A DNA stretch of 16,162 bases, taken from Omnitrophica WOR_2 bacterium GWA2_47_8. Its GTDB lineage: Bacteria > Omnitrophota > Gorgyraeia > Zapsychrales > GWA2-47-8. The DNA is taken from the NCBI GenBank assembly GCA_001805375.1, contig MHFY01000003.1, positions 1-16,162 on the forward strand, read 5' to 3'. Below are positions 7,670-13,809 of the stretch, piece after piece. A program made the position numbers and the translations under genes. Each line of letters starts with the position of its first letter. Position 1 is the stretch's first letter. The notes below the pieces were generated by a model, which worked only from the letters and a program-made list of their open reading frames with translations, was not told the origin of the DNA and ran no database searches.

Positions 7670-8590
7670 CTACTTTATCCTTTCCGCGACCCTTAACTTG
7701 GCACTGCGTGATCTTGGATTGGATCTTATTTCTTCTTCAGTCGGCGTGAGCGGCTTTTTTGTCAGTATGGAAAAAAATCCCTGCTTCTCAAAGTAACGGA
7801 AGCTTTGTTTCACGATCCTGTCTTCCAGAGAGTGAAAAGAAATAACACAGATCCTGCCTCCGATTTTAAGCAAGGAGACGCTTTTCGCGAGCGCGATCTC
7901 CAAGGCCTCGAGCTCCCGGTTAACCGCTATCCGAAAAGCCTGAAAGGTTTTGGTGGCGGCGTGAATTTTCTGATGACGGAATTGTGAAGGGATGGCCCTG
8001 ACCACGATTTCTTTTAAGTCCTGGGTTGAGTTGATAGGGTTCTTAGCCCTTTCTTCGACCAATAAATGCGCGATGCGGTTGTGCCACCTCTCCTCTCCGA
8101 AATTCTTTAGTATGGAGGAGATCTCTTTTTCAGAAAGTGAATTCACCAGATCATAAGCCGAGATATAACTCTCCTGATCCATGCGCATATCCAGCGGCCC
8201 TTCCGAATTAAAACTAAAACCTCTATCCGGGTTATCCAGCTGATAACTGGAAATCCCCAGATCTAAAAGGATCCCGTCAACCTCTACGATCCCCAGGGAT
8301 TCCAAGATCCGGTCAATGTTTCGATAGTCGCCATGAATATAATGCGTTTTGATAAGACGCCCCTGCAGTTCATTTTGAGCAATGCTTAGCGCATGTCCGT
8401 CCCTGTCAATTCCGACGATACAACCGCCCTCTTGCAATCCCTGGGCAATGGCAGCCGCATGCTGGCCTAAACCCACCGTACAGTCGACAATGCAGGCCTG
8501 AGGATTGATCGAGAGATACTCGACAACCTCTTTCGCCATGACGGGTTTATGTATTTGATCTTGCGCCATGATTTTCTCGTTAATGTCCAT
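7670..8590 (-). CDS. rsmH: 16S rRNA (cytosine(1402)-N(4))-methyltransferase
   Basis: RsmH (MraW) methylates N4 of C1402 in the 16S rRNA P-site region using S-adenosylmethionine. In the 306-residue form the conserved HKPVMAKEVVEYL opening is at 14-26, the SAM-binding VDCTVGLGQH at 35-44, LLDLGISSYQLD at 108-119, DRGFSF at 122-127, AFRIAVNREL further on, FHSLEDR in the C-terminal half, and the end NPRSRSAKLRVAERIK. The frame is open to 8698, but that extension would overlap the preceding gene by about 90 bases and its residues do not resemble RsmH. ATG 8590 leaves a 16-base gap; ATG 8569, with a GAGAA upstream, is the other candidate and starts closer to where homologues do. Confidence 0.95.
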   Translation of the reverse strand: MDINEKIMAQDQIHKPVMAKEVVEYLSINPQACIVDCTVGLGQHAAAIAQGLQEGGCIVGIDRDGHALSIAQNELQGRLIKTHYIHGDYRNIDRILESLGIVEVDGILLDLGISSYQLDNPDRGFSFNSEGPLDMRMDQESYISAYDLVNSLSEKEISSILKNFGEERWHNRIAHLLVEERAKNPINSTQDLKEIVVRAIPSQFRHQKIHAATKTFQAFRIAVNRELEALEIALAKSVSLLKIGGRICVISFHSLEDRIVKQSFRYFEKQGFFSILTKKPLTPTEEEIRSNPRSRSAKLRVAERIK

Positions 8591-8606
8591 GAAATCAATT
8601 CGTAAT

Positions 8607-8870
8607 TTAGCTCGTATACCGCGGGATACCATTTTCCTGAACGGCCAGATCAAATCGCGTCCGGATGAAATCAGAGTGCTGTTCATTTTGGATCTCATCC
8701 CAGGTGCCTTTTAGGCCATTTCTTTGATAAACCTTGCTGCGGTTATTAAAGATCAAAAATAAACGCGTACGACCCGTTGTTTTTTCCTCCGTCGAACAAA
8801 AGACACAATCAAAGCTGGGGAACTCTACCATGTGCTTAAAAACAACTTCGTTAAACTGTCTGGTCTGCAT
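8607..8870 (-). CDS. Unrecognised 87-residue protein between mraZ and rsmH
   Basis: I do not recognise a family. The evidence that it is translated is the start: ATG 8870 sits seven bases after AGGAGG, within an 8-base AGGAGGTG that is fully complementary to the 16S anti-Shine-Dalgarno and directly abuts the mraZ stop. The frame fills the space between mraZ and rsmH, ending 16 bases before the RsmH start. The product looks soluble, with no signal peptide or membrane segment. It contains a CVFC pair in SFDCVFCST (about residues 19-27), a hydrophobic beta-like segment RTRLFLIFNNR (about 35-45), and an aromatic, acidic and basic C-terminal half ending GIPRYTS. It is clearly co-transcribed with the division genes. 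A chance frame in a long leader is the alternative. Function unknown. Confidence 0.66.
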   Translation of the reverse strand: MQTRQFNEVVFKHMVEFPSFDCVFCSTEEKTTGRTRLFLIFNNRSKVYQRNGLKGTWDEIQNEQHSDFIRTRFDLAVQENGIPRYTS

Positions 8871-8875
8871 CAATC

Positions 8876-8883
8876 CACCTCCT
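8876..8883 (-). promoter_or_regulatory. Near-ideal ribosome binding site for the small mraZ-rsmH gene
   Basis: Read on the minus strand the site is AGGAGGTG, seven bases from the end of AGGAGG to ATG 8870. It follows the mraZ TAG stop (8886-8884) with no gap. It is the strongest Shine-Dalgarno match I found in the window, where most other genes rely on overlaps and weak sites, and it decides both the existence and the start of the small gene. A TTG one codon upstream (8873) is a worse-spaced alternative. Confidence 0.8.
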
Positions 8884-9321
8884 CTAAGGGGTTATTATAT
8901 TTTCTGCGATCTGCTCAAAGGTGTCCTTGGAACGGCTATAAAATTCCTGCCAGGCATGCCCATTCCAAATTTCGATACGGTTGGAGATCCCGATGATGAC
9001 CGTATCCCGTTTTATGTCGGCGTAGTCTTTTAAATATTGCGGAATGATGAAGCGTCCTTGACGGTCAGGCACCACATCAACTGCGCCGGAAAAAAACAAT
9101 CGATTGAAACTCCTGGATTCCTGTTTGGTGAATGACATGGTCTTAAATTTCTGCTCCTGCACGCGCCATTCCTCCTCGTTAAACATAAATAGACATTTGT
9201 CTAAACCTCGCGTGACAAAAAACTTTTCTATCCCATTTTCCTTGCATATCTCGCGAAAACGCGCAGGGAGAATAAGCCTTCCTTTTCGATCGATTGTGTG
9301 ACTGTATTCACCGTAAAACAT
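8884..9321 (-). CDS. mraZ: Transcriptional regulator / division protein MraZ
   Basis: DNA-binding protein of the MraZ family that binds direct repeats at its own promoter and controls the dcw cluster. It has the two tandem AbrB-like swapped-hairpin halves: YSHTIDRKGRLILPARFR at about 6-23, and AVDVVPDRQGRFIIP at about 80-94 after the SFNRLFFSGA segment. Length (145) is typical. It is the first gene after the window's one clear promoter, with a leader of about 65 bases, and three matching operator repeats lie just downstream of that promoter. The Shine-Dalgarno sequence is weak (GAGAG about 5 bases from the ATG), in contrast with the strong site of the next gene. The stop TAG abuts that next ribosome binding site. 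Confidence 0.96.
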   Translation of the reverse strand: MFYGEYSHTIDRKGRLILPARFREICKENGIEKFFVTRGLDKCLFMFNEEEWRVQEQKFKTMSFTKQESRSFNRLFFSGAVDVVPDRQGRFIIPQYLKDYADIKRDTVIIGISNRIEIWNGHAWQEFYSRSKDTFEQIAENIITP

Positions 9322-9337
9322 TAGGGTCTCTCATATT

Positions 9338-9382
9338 AAAAAGAAAAAACCGGAGCTAAACCACTTCACCCCACTTTGCTCC
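9338..9382 (-). other. Terminator-like hairpin in the mraZ leader (possible attenuator)
   Basis: On the minus strand GGAGC (9382-9378) can pair with GCTCC (9356-9352). After an A-A mismatch the stem can continue with AA/TT and two G-T wobbles, leaving an 11-base loop. The T-rich tract TTTTTTCTTTTT (9350-9339) follows within two bases. The arms and loop include two of the three MraZ boxes. This resembles a weak intrinsic terminator between promoter and mraZ start, so it could act as an attenuator; it may also be an accident of an AT-rich leader. No stability was computed. Confidence 0.35.
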
Positions 9383-9386
9383 ACTT
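9361..9386 (-). promoter_or_regulatory. MraZ operator: three AAGTGG boxes at 10-bp spacing
   Basis: On the minus strand AAGTGG occurs at 9386-9381, 9376-9371 and 9366-9361, each exactly ten bases apart and so on one face of the helix. Known MraZ operators are three or more direct repeats with a GTGG/GTGK core at ten-base period in front of mraZ, as in Mycoplasma (AAAGTG-type) and E. coli (TGGG-type). The boxes begin at about the predicted transcription start, so bound MraZ would be expected to block the promoter. Autoregulation is inferred. Confidence 0.85.
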
Positions 9387-9393
9387 GTTTTCA

Positions 9394-9422
9394 ATTATAT
9401 GAATCCCCCTAGGGTATGTCAA
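9394..9422 (-). promoter_or_regulatory. Consensus sigma70 promoter of the dcw cluster (PmraZ)
   Basis: On the minus strand TTGACA (9422-9417) and TATAAT (9399-9394) are both perfect consensus hexamers with the ideal 17-base spacer. An A/T-rich run upstream (about 9425-9446) resembles an UP element. Transcription should start near 9386-9388, giving a leader of about 65 bases to mraZ. The spacer contains the palindrome CCCTAGGG (9407-9414). This strong promoter plus the adjacent MraZ boxes is the only convincing promoter found in the window. Confidence 0.88.
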
Positions 9423-9513
9423 CACCTAATTAAAAAAAATTTTACGTATTTTCTTTAAATACAATAGGTTGTGCCTAAAAAGCAAATAAATCAATATATG
9501 GGGGCGCTTCTGA

Positions 9514-9546
9514 CAAAAAAACACCCAGGAAGAGGCGATCCTGAGG
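9514..9546 (-). terminator. Rho-independent terminator after ribF
   Basis: On the minus strand CCTCAGGA (9546-9539), a loop of about 7-8 bases and TCCTGGG (9530-9524) form a stem of five perfect pairs plus two G-C pairs across one bulge, followed by TG and seven T residues (9521-9515). It lies about 40 bases after the ribF stop and about 90 bases before the dcw promoter, where the upstream operon would be expected to end. The stem is modest, so some read-through into mraZ is possible. Confidence 0.6.
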
Positions 9547-9584
9547 CATTTTGAAGGGAAATTTGGGATCTATTGGGGAAAGTC

Positions 9585-10535
9585 CTACGGCAGGAAGTGC
9601 ACGGGAACTCGCTTAAAAATCCGGCGGATCTTTTTCTCGTCGGACTCCAATTGCCTTACCAAGGATTCCTTGGTATAAAAAACCTTTTCATCGCGGATCT
9701 TTTCGACAAATTCCACGATGATCTCTTTGCCATAAATATTTTGCCTAAAATTAAAGATGTTGACCTCGAGGTTGATCTGGTTGGGATGGGATTGAAAGGA
9801 CGGCCGATAGCCGATATTCGCCATTCCCTTACAGCGCTGGCCGTCGATCACAACATACACGGCGTAGACACCGGCGGGGGGAAGTGTTTCGTTGGTAGGA
9901 TATATATTCGCCGTCGGAAACCCTAAGCCTTTCCCTCTTTTGTCTCCGGGCTGAACAACGCCAACGACTGAAACCAGACGGCCCAATAGTTCACTGGCTT
10001 TTTTTAAATGACCTTCTCTGATAAGATTACGGATTCTGGTACTACTGATCACTTCGTGATGCGTTTTCACAGCCTTTACAATATTGACCTTAAATCCAAA
10101 TTTTTTCGCCAATTGAGAGAACAACGCCAAGTTGCCCTCGCGGTCCTTGCCAAAACGAAAATCATAACCCACAAATATCTCTTTGGGCATCAATCTCTCA
10201 ACCAAATATTGCTTTATAAATCTCTCAGGGCTTAATTGTGAGAACCGCTTGGTAAAACGGATAACCAGGCAGACATCCACGCCTAATCTTTCAATCAACT
10301 GCAAACGGTAAGATAACGGGACCAGGGTGGATAATTTTACTTCCGGCCGCAATACCTGCACGGGGTGAGGATAAAAAGTAACAACGACGGATGTGCCGTT
10401 GATTTTTTTTGCTTTTTCAACGGCCCTTTTGATCAGACGCTGATGCCCCACGTGTAAACCATCGAAGACGCCTAACGCAATAACAGAATTTGGATACTTT
10501 CTCTGGATTTGGTGAATCGAGGAAAAGACTTTCAC
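9585..10535 (-). CDS. ribF: Bifunctional riboflavin kinase / FMN adenylyltransferase
   Basis: Makes FMN from riboflavin and then FAD. The N-terminal adenylyltransferase domain shows GVFDGLHVGHQ at 22-32 (HxGH nucleotidyltransferase signature), the FYPHPV segment at 54-59, GYDFRFGKDREGN at 123-135 and SSTRIRNLI at 164-172. The C-terminal kinase domain has RGKGLGFPTANI at 200-211 with its PTAN motif, PPAGVYAVYV at 219-228, MANIGYRPSF at 238-247, and LEVNIF followed by a charged C-terminus. Length (316) is normal. It starts at GTG 10535, whose GTGA overlaps the truB stop. Last gene of the ligA-to-ribF operon, followed by a likely terminator. Confidence 0.96.
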   Translation of the reverse strand: MKVFSSIHQIQRKYPNSVIALGVFDGLHVGHQRLIKRAVEKAKKINGTSVVVTFYPHPVQVLRPEVKLSTLVPLSYRLQLIERLGVDVCLVIRFTKRFSQLSPERFIKQYLVERLMPKEIFVGYDFRFGKDREGNLALFSQLAKKFGFKVNIVKAVKTHHEVISSTRIRNLIREGHLKKASELLGRLVSVVGVVQPGDKRGKGLGFPTANIYPTNETLPPAGVYAVYVVIDGQRCKGMANIGYRPSFQSHPNQINLEVNIFNFRQNIYGKEIIVEFVEKIRDEKVFYTKESLVRQLESDEKKIRRIFKRVPVHFLP

Positions 10536-11236
10536 TGAAGGTTAACCAATTGATCAAGAGATTCCCACTGCCTGATATATTTCTCACTCACGTCATTGAT
10601 CTCAACAGCCTCATCCAATTTAAAAGGCCCTACCTTTGTTCGCTGGATCTGAGTAATGCACGCGCCGCAGCCCAAAACCTCTCCGATATCCTGGGCCAGT
10701 TGTCGAATATATGTCCCCTTGGAGCATTCGACAGAAATCTGAACTTCCGGCAAAACAAAATTAATGATCTTCAGTATATCAATACGGATCTTTCGTGAAG
10801 GCCGCTCGACCTCGATCCCCTTTCTGGCTAATTTATACAATCTCTCTCCTCCCACCTTAACGGCTGACACCATGGGCGGGACTTGCTCGGTCTCTCCGGT
10901 AAAACGCGGCAAGATATCCTCAACCTTCTTTTCTGTCACATCGGCATAAGGCTTTGTTATGAGGATCTTTCCCTGGATATCGGCGGTGGTTGTGGTCGTC
11001 CCCAACAAAAGCGTGGCCCGATAAGCCTTATCAAAAGATTCAAACTTTTTAAAAAGCCGTGTCGATTCCCCCAAAAGAATGATCAAAACACCCGTCGCCA
11101 GCGGATCTAACGTGCCGGCATGCCCCACGCGCCGCATATTGAATTTTTTACGGATAACACTCACCACATCATGCGATGTCATGCCCTGAGGCTTATTCAC
11201 CACCATAAGACCATTTATTTTTCTTTGATCGATCAT
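10532..11236 (-). CDS. truB: tRNA pseudouridine(55) synthase, short form
   Basis: Forms pseudouridine 55 in the T-loop of tRNAs. The TruB signature is complete: NGLMVVNKPQGMTSHDVV at 8-25, RRVGHAGTLDPLATGVL at 35-51 with catalytic Asp44, YRATLLLG at about 68-75, PPMVSAVKVGGERLYKLAR and CSKGTYIRQLAQDIGE further on. It has only 234 residues against about 300 in many homologues: it stops soon after the catalytic fold, with no room for the C-terminal PUA domain of E. coli TruB. There is no sign of a frameshift, since the GTGA overlap with ribF fixes the end. ATGA overlap with nrnA at the start. Confidence 0.95.
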   Translation of the reverse strand: MIDQRKINGLMVVNKPQGMTSHDVVSVIRKKFNMRRVGHAGTLDPLATGVLIILLGESTRLFKKFESFDKAYRATLLLGTTTTTADIQGKILITKPYADVTEKKVEDILPRFTGETEQVPPMVSAVKVGGERLYKLARKGIEVERPSRKIRIDILKIINFVLPEVQISVECSKGTYIRQLAQDIGEVLGCGACITQIQRTKVGPFKLDEAVEINDVSEKYIRQWESLDQLVNLQ

Positions 11237-12198
11237 AGGTTTAACATTTCCTTGATTTTACTGAACACGCGCTTCTGCGCGGTCCGTATATTCCCTTGGA
11301 TAATACATCCGCTGGCTTTTTTATGGCCCCCGCCTTGAAAATAAGAAGACAACTTTGCGACATCCAAATGGCTCTGCGATCTAAAATTGACCCGGGTCGA
11401 TTTATCTTCTTTCTCTACGAAAATGACAACGACTTCCACGCCCTTGATCGTTCTTAAAAATTTAAAGATCTTATCCTTAAGGTCAAAATGCTCAGAAAAA
11501 CTTTTCAGATCCTTATTCTTTAATGTGACATACAAAACCTTGCCCTTATACATAATGCGGAAATTCTTAATGATCTTTATATAGTTTTGGATGTCATTGA
11601 GCGGAATGGATTCGTACAGCTGCCGATACAGATCGCTGATACAAAAATCATACTGCATGAGCCGGCTGATAATGGCGTGTGTTTTCGACGTTGTATTTTC
11701 ATAACGAAAAGATCCTGTGTCTGTCACGATCCCCAAATAAAGATTGACCGCGATATCCCGGGTTAATTTAGCCTTAGCAGCCATTAAAAAATCGTACAGG
11801 ATCTCAGAGGTCGAGGACGCGGCAGGCAAAACCAGATTATGATCCCCAAAATCCTTATTGGTGATATGGTGATCGATATTAACAACTGTCCGGCAATCCT
11901 GAACCAGGCCCATCACCTTTCCCACGCGCTCCAACTCTCCGCAATCAAGGACGATCGCCACATCAAACGTATTCTTTACGGCGGAATGATAACCCTTGAT
12001 CATTTTAACCTGCGGGATAAAACAATAGCGTTTCGGGACGCGCTCCTCATTAATGATCGAAACCTTTTTTCCTAAAGCCCGCAAAAATAACCCCAAGGCC
12101 AGCTCGGAACATAGCCCGTCCGGGTCAGGATTGACGTGCGTGCTTATCAGAAAAGAATCGTTTTCCTTAATGGTTTGAAGGATCTTCTTTATGTTCAT
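11233..12198 (-). CDS. nrnA: DHH-family phosphoesterase, NrnA-type (oligoribonuclease / pAp phosphatase)
   Basis: Predicted to degrade nanoRNA and/or 3'-phosphoadenosine 5'-phosphate. The DHH domain has metal-site motifs STHVNPDPDG at 19-28, LDCGE at 84-88, NIDHH at 107-111 and VTDTGSFRY at 158-166. The DHHA1 domain carries VNFRSQS at 270-276 and GGGHKKASG at 289-297. In many bacteria nrnA sits between rbfA and truB, as here. The first ATG (12198), preceded by AGAGG at about 9 bases, gives a 32-base overlap with rbfA and is needed to keep the first strand leading into motif I. Substrate preference cannot be read from sequence. Confidence 0.92.
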   Translation of the reverse strand: MNIKKILQTIKENDSFLISTHVNPDPDGLCSELALGLFLRALGKKVSIINEERVPKRYCFIPQVKMIKGYHSAVKNTFDVAIVLDCGELERVGKVMGLVQDCRTVVNIDHHITNKDFGDHNLVLPAASSTSEILYDFLMAAKAKLTRDIAVNLYLGIVTDTGSFRYENTTSKTHAIISRLMQYDFCISDLYRQLYESIPLNDIQNYIKIIKNFRIMYKGKVLYVTLKNKDLKSFSEHFDLKDKIFKFLRTIKGVEVVVIFVEKEDKSTRVNFRSQSHLDVAKLSSYFQGGGHKKASGCIIQGNIRTAQKRVFSKIKEMLNL

Positions 12199-12529
12199 TT
12201 TTGATTTCCTCTAAGGCCTGCTCAATGCGGGCACTATATTCTATCGATTTATCATAGACAAAGTCAATCTCCGGTGTATAACGCAAATTAATCCTCTCAC
12301 CGATCAATTTGCGGATATACCCGCGGGCCTTGTTCAAAGATTCTTGCGCCTCACGCACCTTCTTCGCATCGCCTAAAACACTAAAACTCACCTTCGCATG
12401 CCGAAGGTCACGGCTCACAACGACCTGGGTGATCGTAGAAAGCTGCACCCGGGGGTCTTTTAAGTCAGCCTGAAGGATATGACTTATTTCTCTTTTCATT
12501 TGTTCATTCACTTTTTCAATACGGTCCAT
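12167..12529 (-). CDS. rbfA: 30S ribosome-binding factor A
   Basis: Small KH-like protein that binds the 30S subunit and helps mature the 5' end of 16S rRNA. Family features over 120 residues: N-terminal helix with RIEKVNEQMKREISHILQ (3-20), LKDPRV (23-28), TQVVVSRDLRHAKVSFSVLGD (34-54 approximately), and the C-terminal IRKLIGERINLRYTPEIDFVYD. The C-terminus is acidic and basic and low in complexity. ATG 12529 has GAGGTG about five bases upstream. Its last 32 bases encode the start of nrnA in another frame. It normally follows infB; here the preceding gene is a tRNA nucleotidyltransferase. Confidence 0.94.
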   Translation of the reverse strand: MDRIEKVNEQMKREISHILQADLKDPRVQLSTITQVVVSRDLRHAKVSFSVLGDAKKVREAQESLNKARGYIRKLIGERINLRYTPEIDFVYDKSIEYSARIEQALEEIKNEHKEDPSNH

Positions 12530-12544
12530 AGTACACCTCGCCTA

Positions 12545-13807
12545 TTAAGAAGATTTTAAACTCAAAGCTGCCCTGATCTCATCTTTTCTGCTCTTTAAAC
12601 ATCCGTCCAATTTGAAATAAAGCAATTTATTAAGGACCCGGCCGATCTTCTGTCCGTCGGTAATGCCGATGGCCTTCAGGTCATCTCCGTTCACGGACAG
12701 CTTAACGGCCCGATACTTATGGACACAATCCTCAACATATTTCTTAGCACATCTGGATCTTGCCTGAAATCTCATAACGATAAGGTTCTCTAAACTAAAA
12801 GAATAAAGCAGAGAGTAAACATCACTGGGGCGCAGGCCTTCCCTGCTCAAATCCTTTAAAACCTTCAAATGATCAGCCAGCAAAAATAACTTTTCCCGAT
12901 CTGCCTTCTTGAGATTAAATATCCCAGTCAAACTGCGGACCTTGAATCGCGATTCTTTATAGATCAAGGCCATAAAGGCGATCAGCCACCAGTCGACATT
13001 TGCAAATGAAGAGGACCTGCCCAGCGCACTATTCTTAAAATTCTCAGCCTGTTTCATCAAATTAAGACCAGGCTTGTTCTTTAATTTTAGAAACCTTAAT
13101 CCGCCAGACTGAGAAAGGAATTTTACATTCTTAACAAAATTCTTTTCCCTCAGGGTCTTTTTAAATTCATTGAAGAGCCTCTCTGCTTTAACGGTCTTCA
13201 AAAAGTCGCCTTTTAACGCGGCCTTAAAAAGGCGCTCTGTATTTTTTTCTAACTTAAAATCAAATCGCTCCTTAAATCGGACCGCCCTTAAGATCCGCGT
13301 GGGGTCATCTTTAAAACTCTGGTCATGCAAGATACGGATCTGTTTTTTCTTTAAATCCTCCTGCCCTCCGAACTCATCCACCAAGTGACCGAACGTCCCA
13401 AAATTAATGCTGACCGCCATGGCATTGATCGTGAAATCCCGTCGGACAAGATCCTCTGCAATACTCCCCTTTTCCACCACTGGCAAGGCGCCGGGATAAG
13501 GATAGGTCTCTTTTCGGGCTGAGGCAAAATCCACACGCCAATCCCTATTTAGATACACGGTCACGGTCCCAAACCGGTCGTGCACAATAAATTTATAACT
13601 GTTTTCCAGGGCCCAGGAACTCACCAACACAGCCGCATCCCCTTCCACCACAAAATCCACATCCAAATTTTTCCTTTTCAGGAGAATATCTCTCACAAAA
13701 CCGCCCACCACATAAACATTAACATCGTTTTTCTGAGCCTGCTTGCCGACCTGTTCCAGCAGCCTTAAAACTTGTTTATTAAATCCTTTAAAATAATTCT
13801 GGCTCAT
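12545..13807 (-). CDS. cca: CCA-adding tRNA nucleotidyltransferase / poly(A) polymerase family protein
   Basis: Class II nucleotidyltransferase of the CCA-enzyme/PAP family. Head-domain motifs: VVGGFVRD at 33-40, LDVDFV at 48-53 with metal-binding Asp49 and Asp51, RKETY at 98-102, RRDFTINAMA at 122-131 and DDPTRILRAVRF at 167-178. A helical C-terminal region of about 240 residues follows, ending in a GDDLKAIGITDGQKIGRVL segment typical of the family; no HD domain was seen. CCA addition, CC- or A-only addition, and poly(A) polymerase cannot be separated by eye. Length is 420 residues. ATG 13807 is two bases after the xerD stop; a TTG at 13811-13813 that overlaps that stop would add two residues and is an alternative. 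Confidence 0.9.
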   Translation of the reverse strand: MSQNYFKGFNKQVLRLLEQVGKQAQKNDVNVYVVGGFVRDILLKRKNLDVDFVVEGDAAVLVSSWALENSYKFIVHDRFGTVTVYLNRDWRVDFASARKETYPYPGALPVVEKGSIAEDLVRRDFTINAMAVSINFGTFGHLVDEFGGQEDLKKKQIRILHDQSFKDDPTRILRAVRFKERFDFKLEKNTERLFKAALKGDFLKTVKAERLFNEFKKTLREKNFVKNVKFLSQSGGLRFLKLKNKPGLNLMKQAENFKNSALGRSSSFANVDWWLIAFMALIYKESRFKVRSLTGIFNLKKADREKLFLLADHLKVLKDLSREGLRPSDVYSLLYSFSLENLIVMRFQARSRCAKKYVEDCVHKYRAVKLSVNGDDLKAIGITDGQKIGRVLNKLLYFKLDGCLKSRKDEIRAALSLKSS

Positions 13808-13809
13808 GG

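Noticed and set aside
8591..8698. N-terminal extension of RsmH to 8698
   Set aside because: It overlaps the preceding small gene, reads as Arg/Ser-rich non-homologous sequence and lies upstream of the conserved HKPVMAKEV opening.
8734..9033. 99-codon plus-strand frame opposite mraZ and the small gene
   Set aside because: It lies antisense to the well-supported MraZ C-terminus; nothing in its translation resembles a known protein.
9423..9513. Search for a tRNA, small RNA or extra promoter between the ribF terminator and PmraZ
   Set aside because: The stretch is AT-rich, with no cloverleaf, no strong hairpin and no second -35/-10 pair that I could support; at most it provides an UP element.
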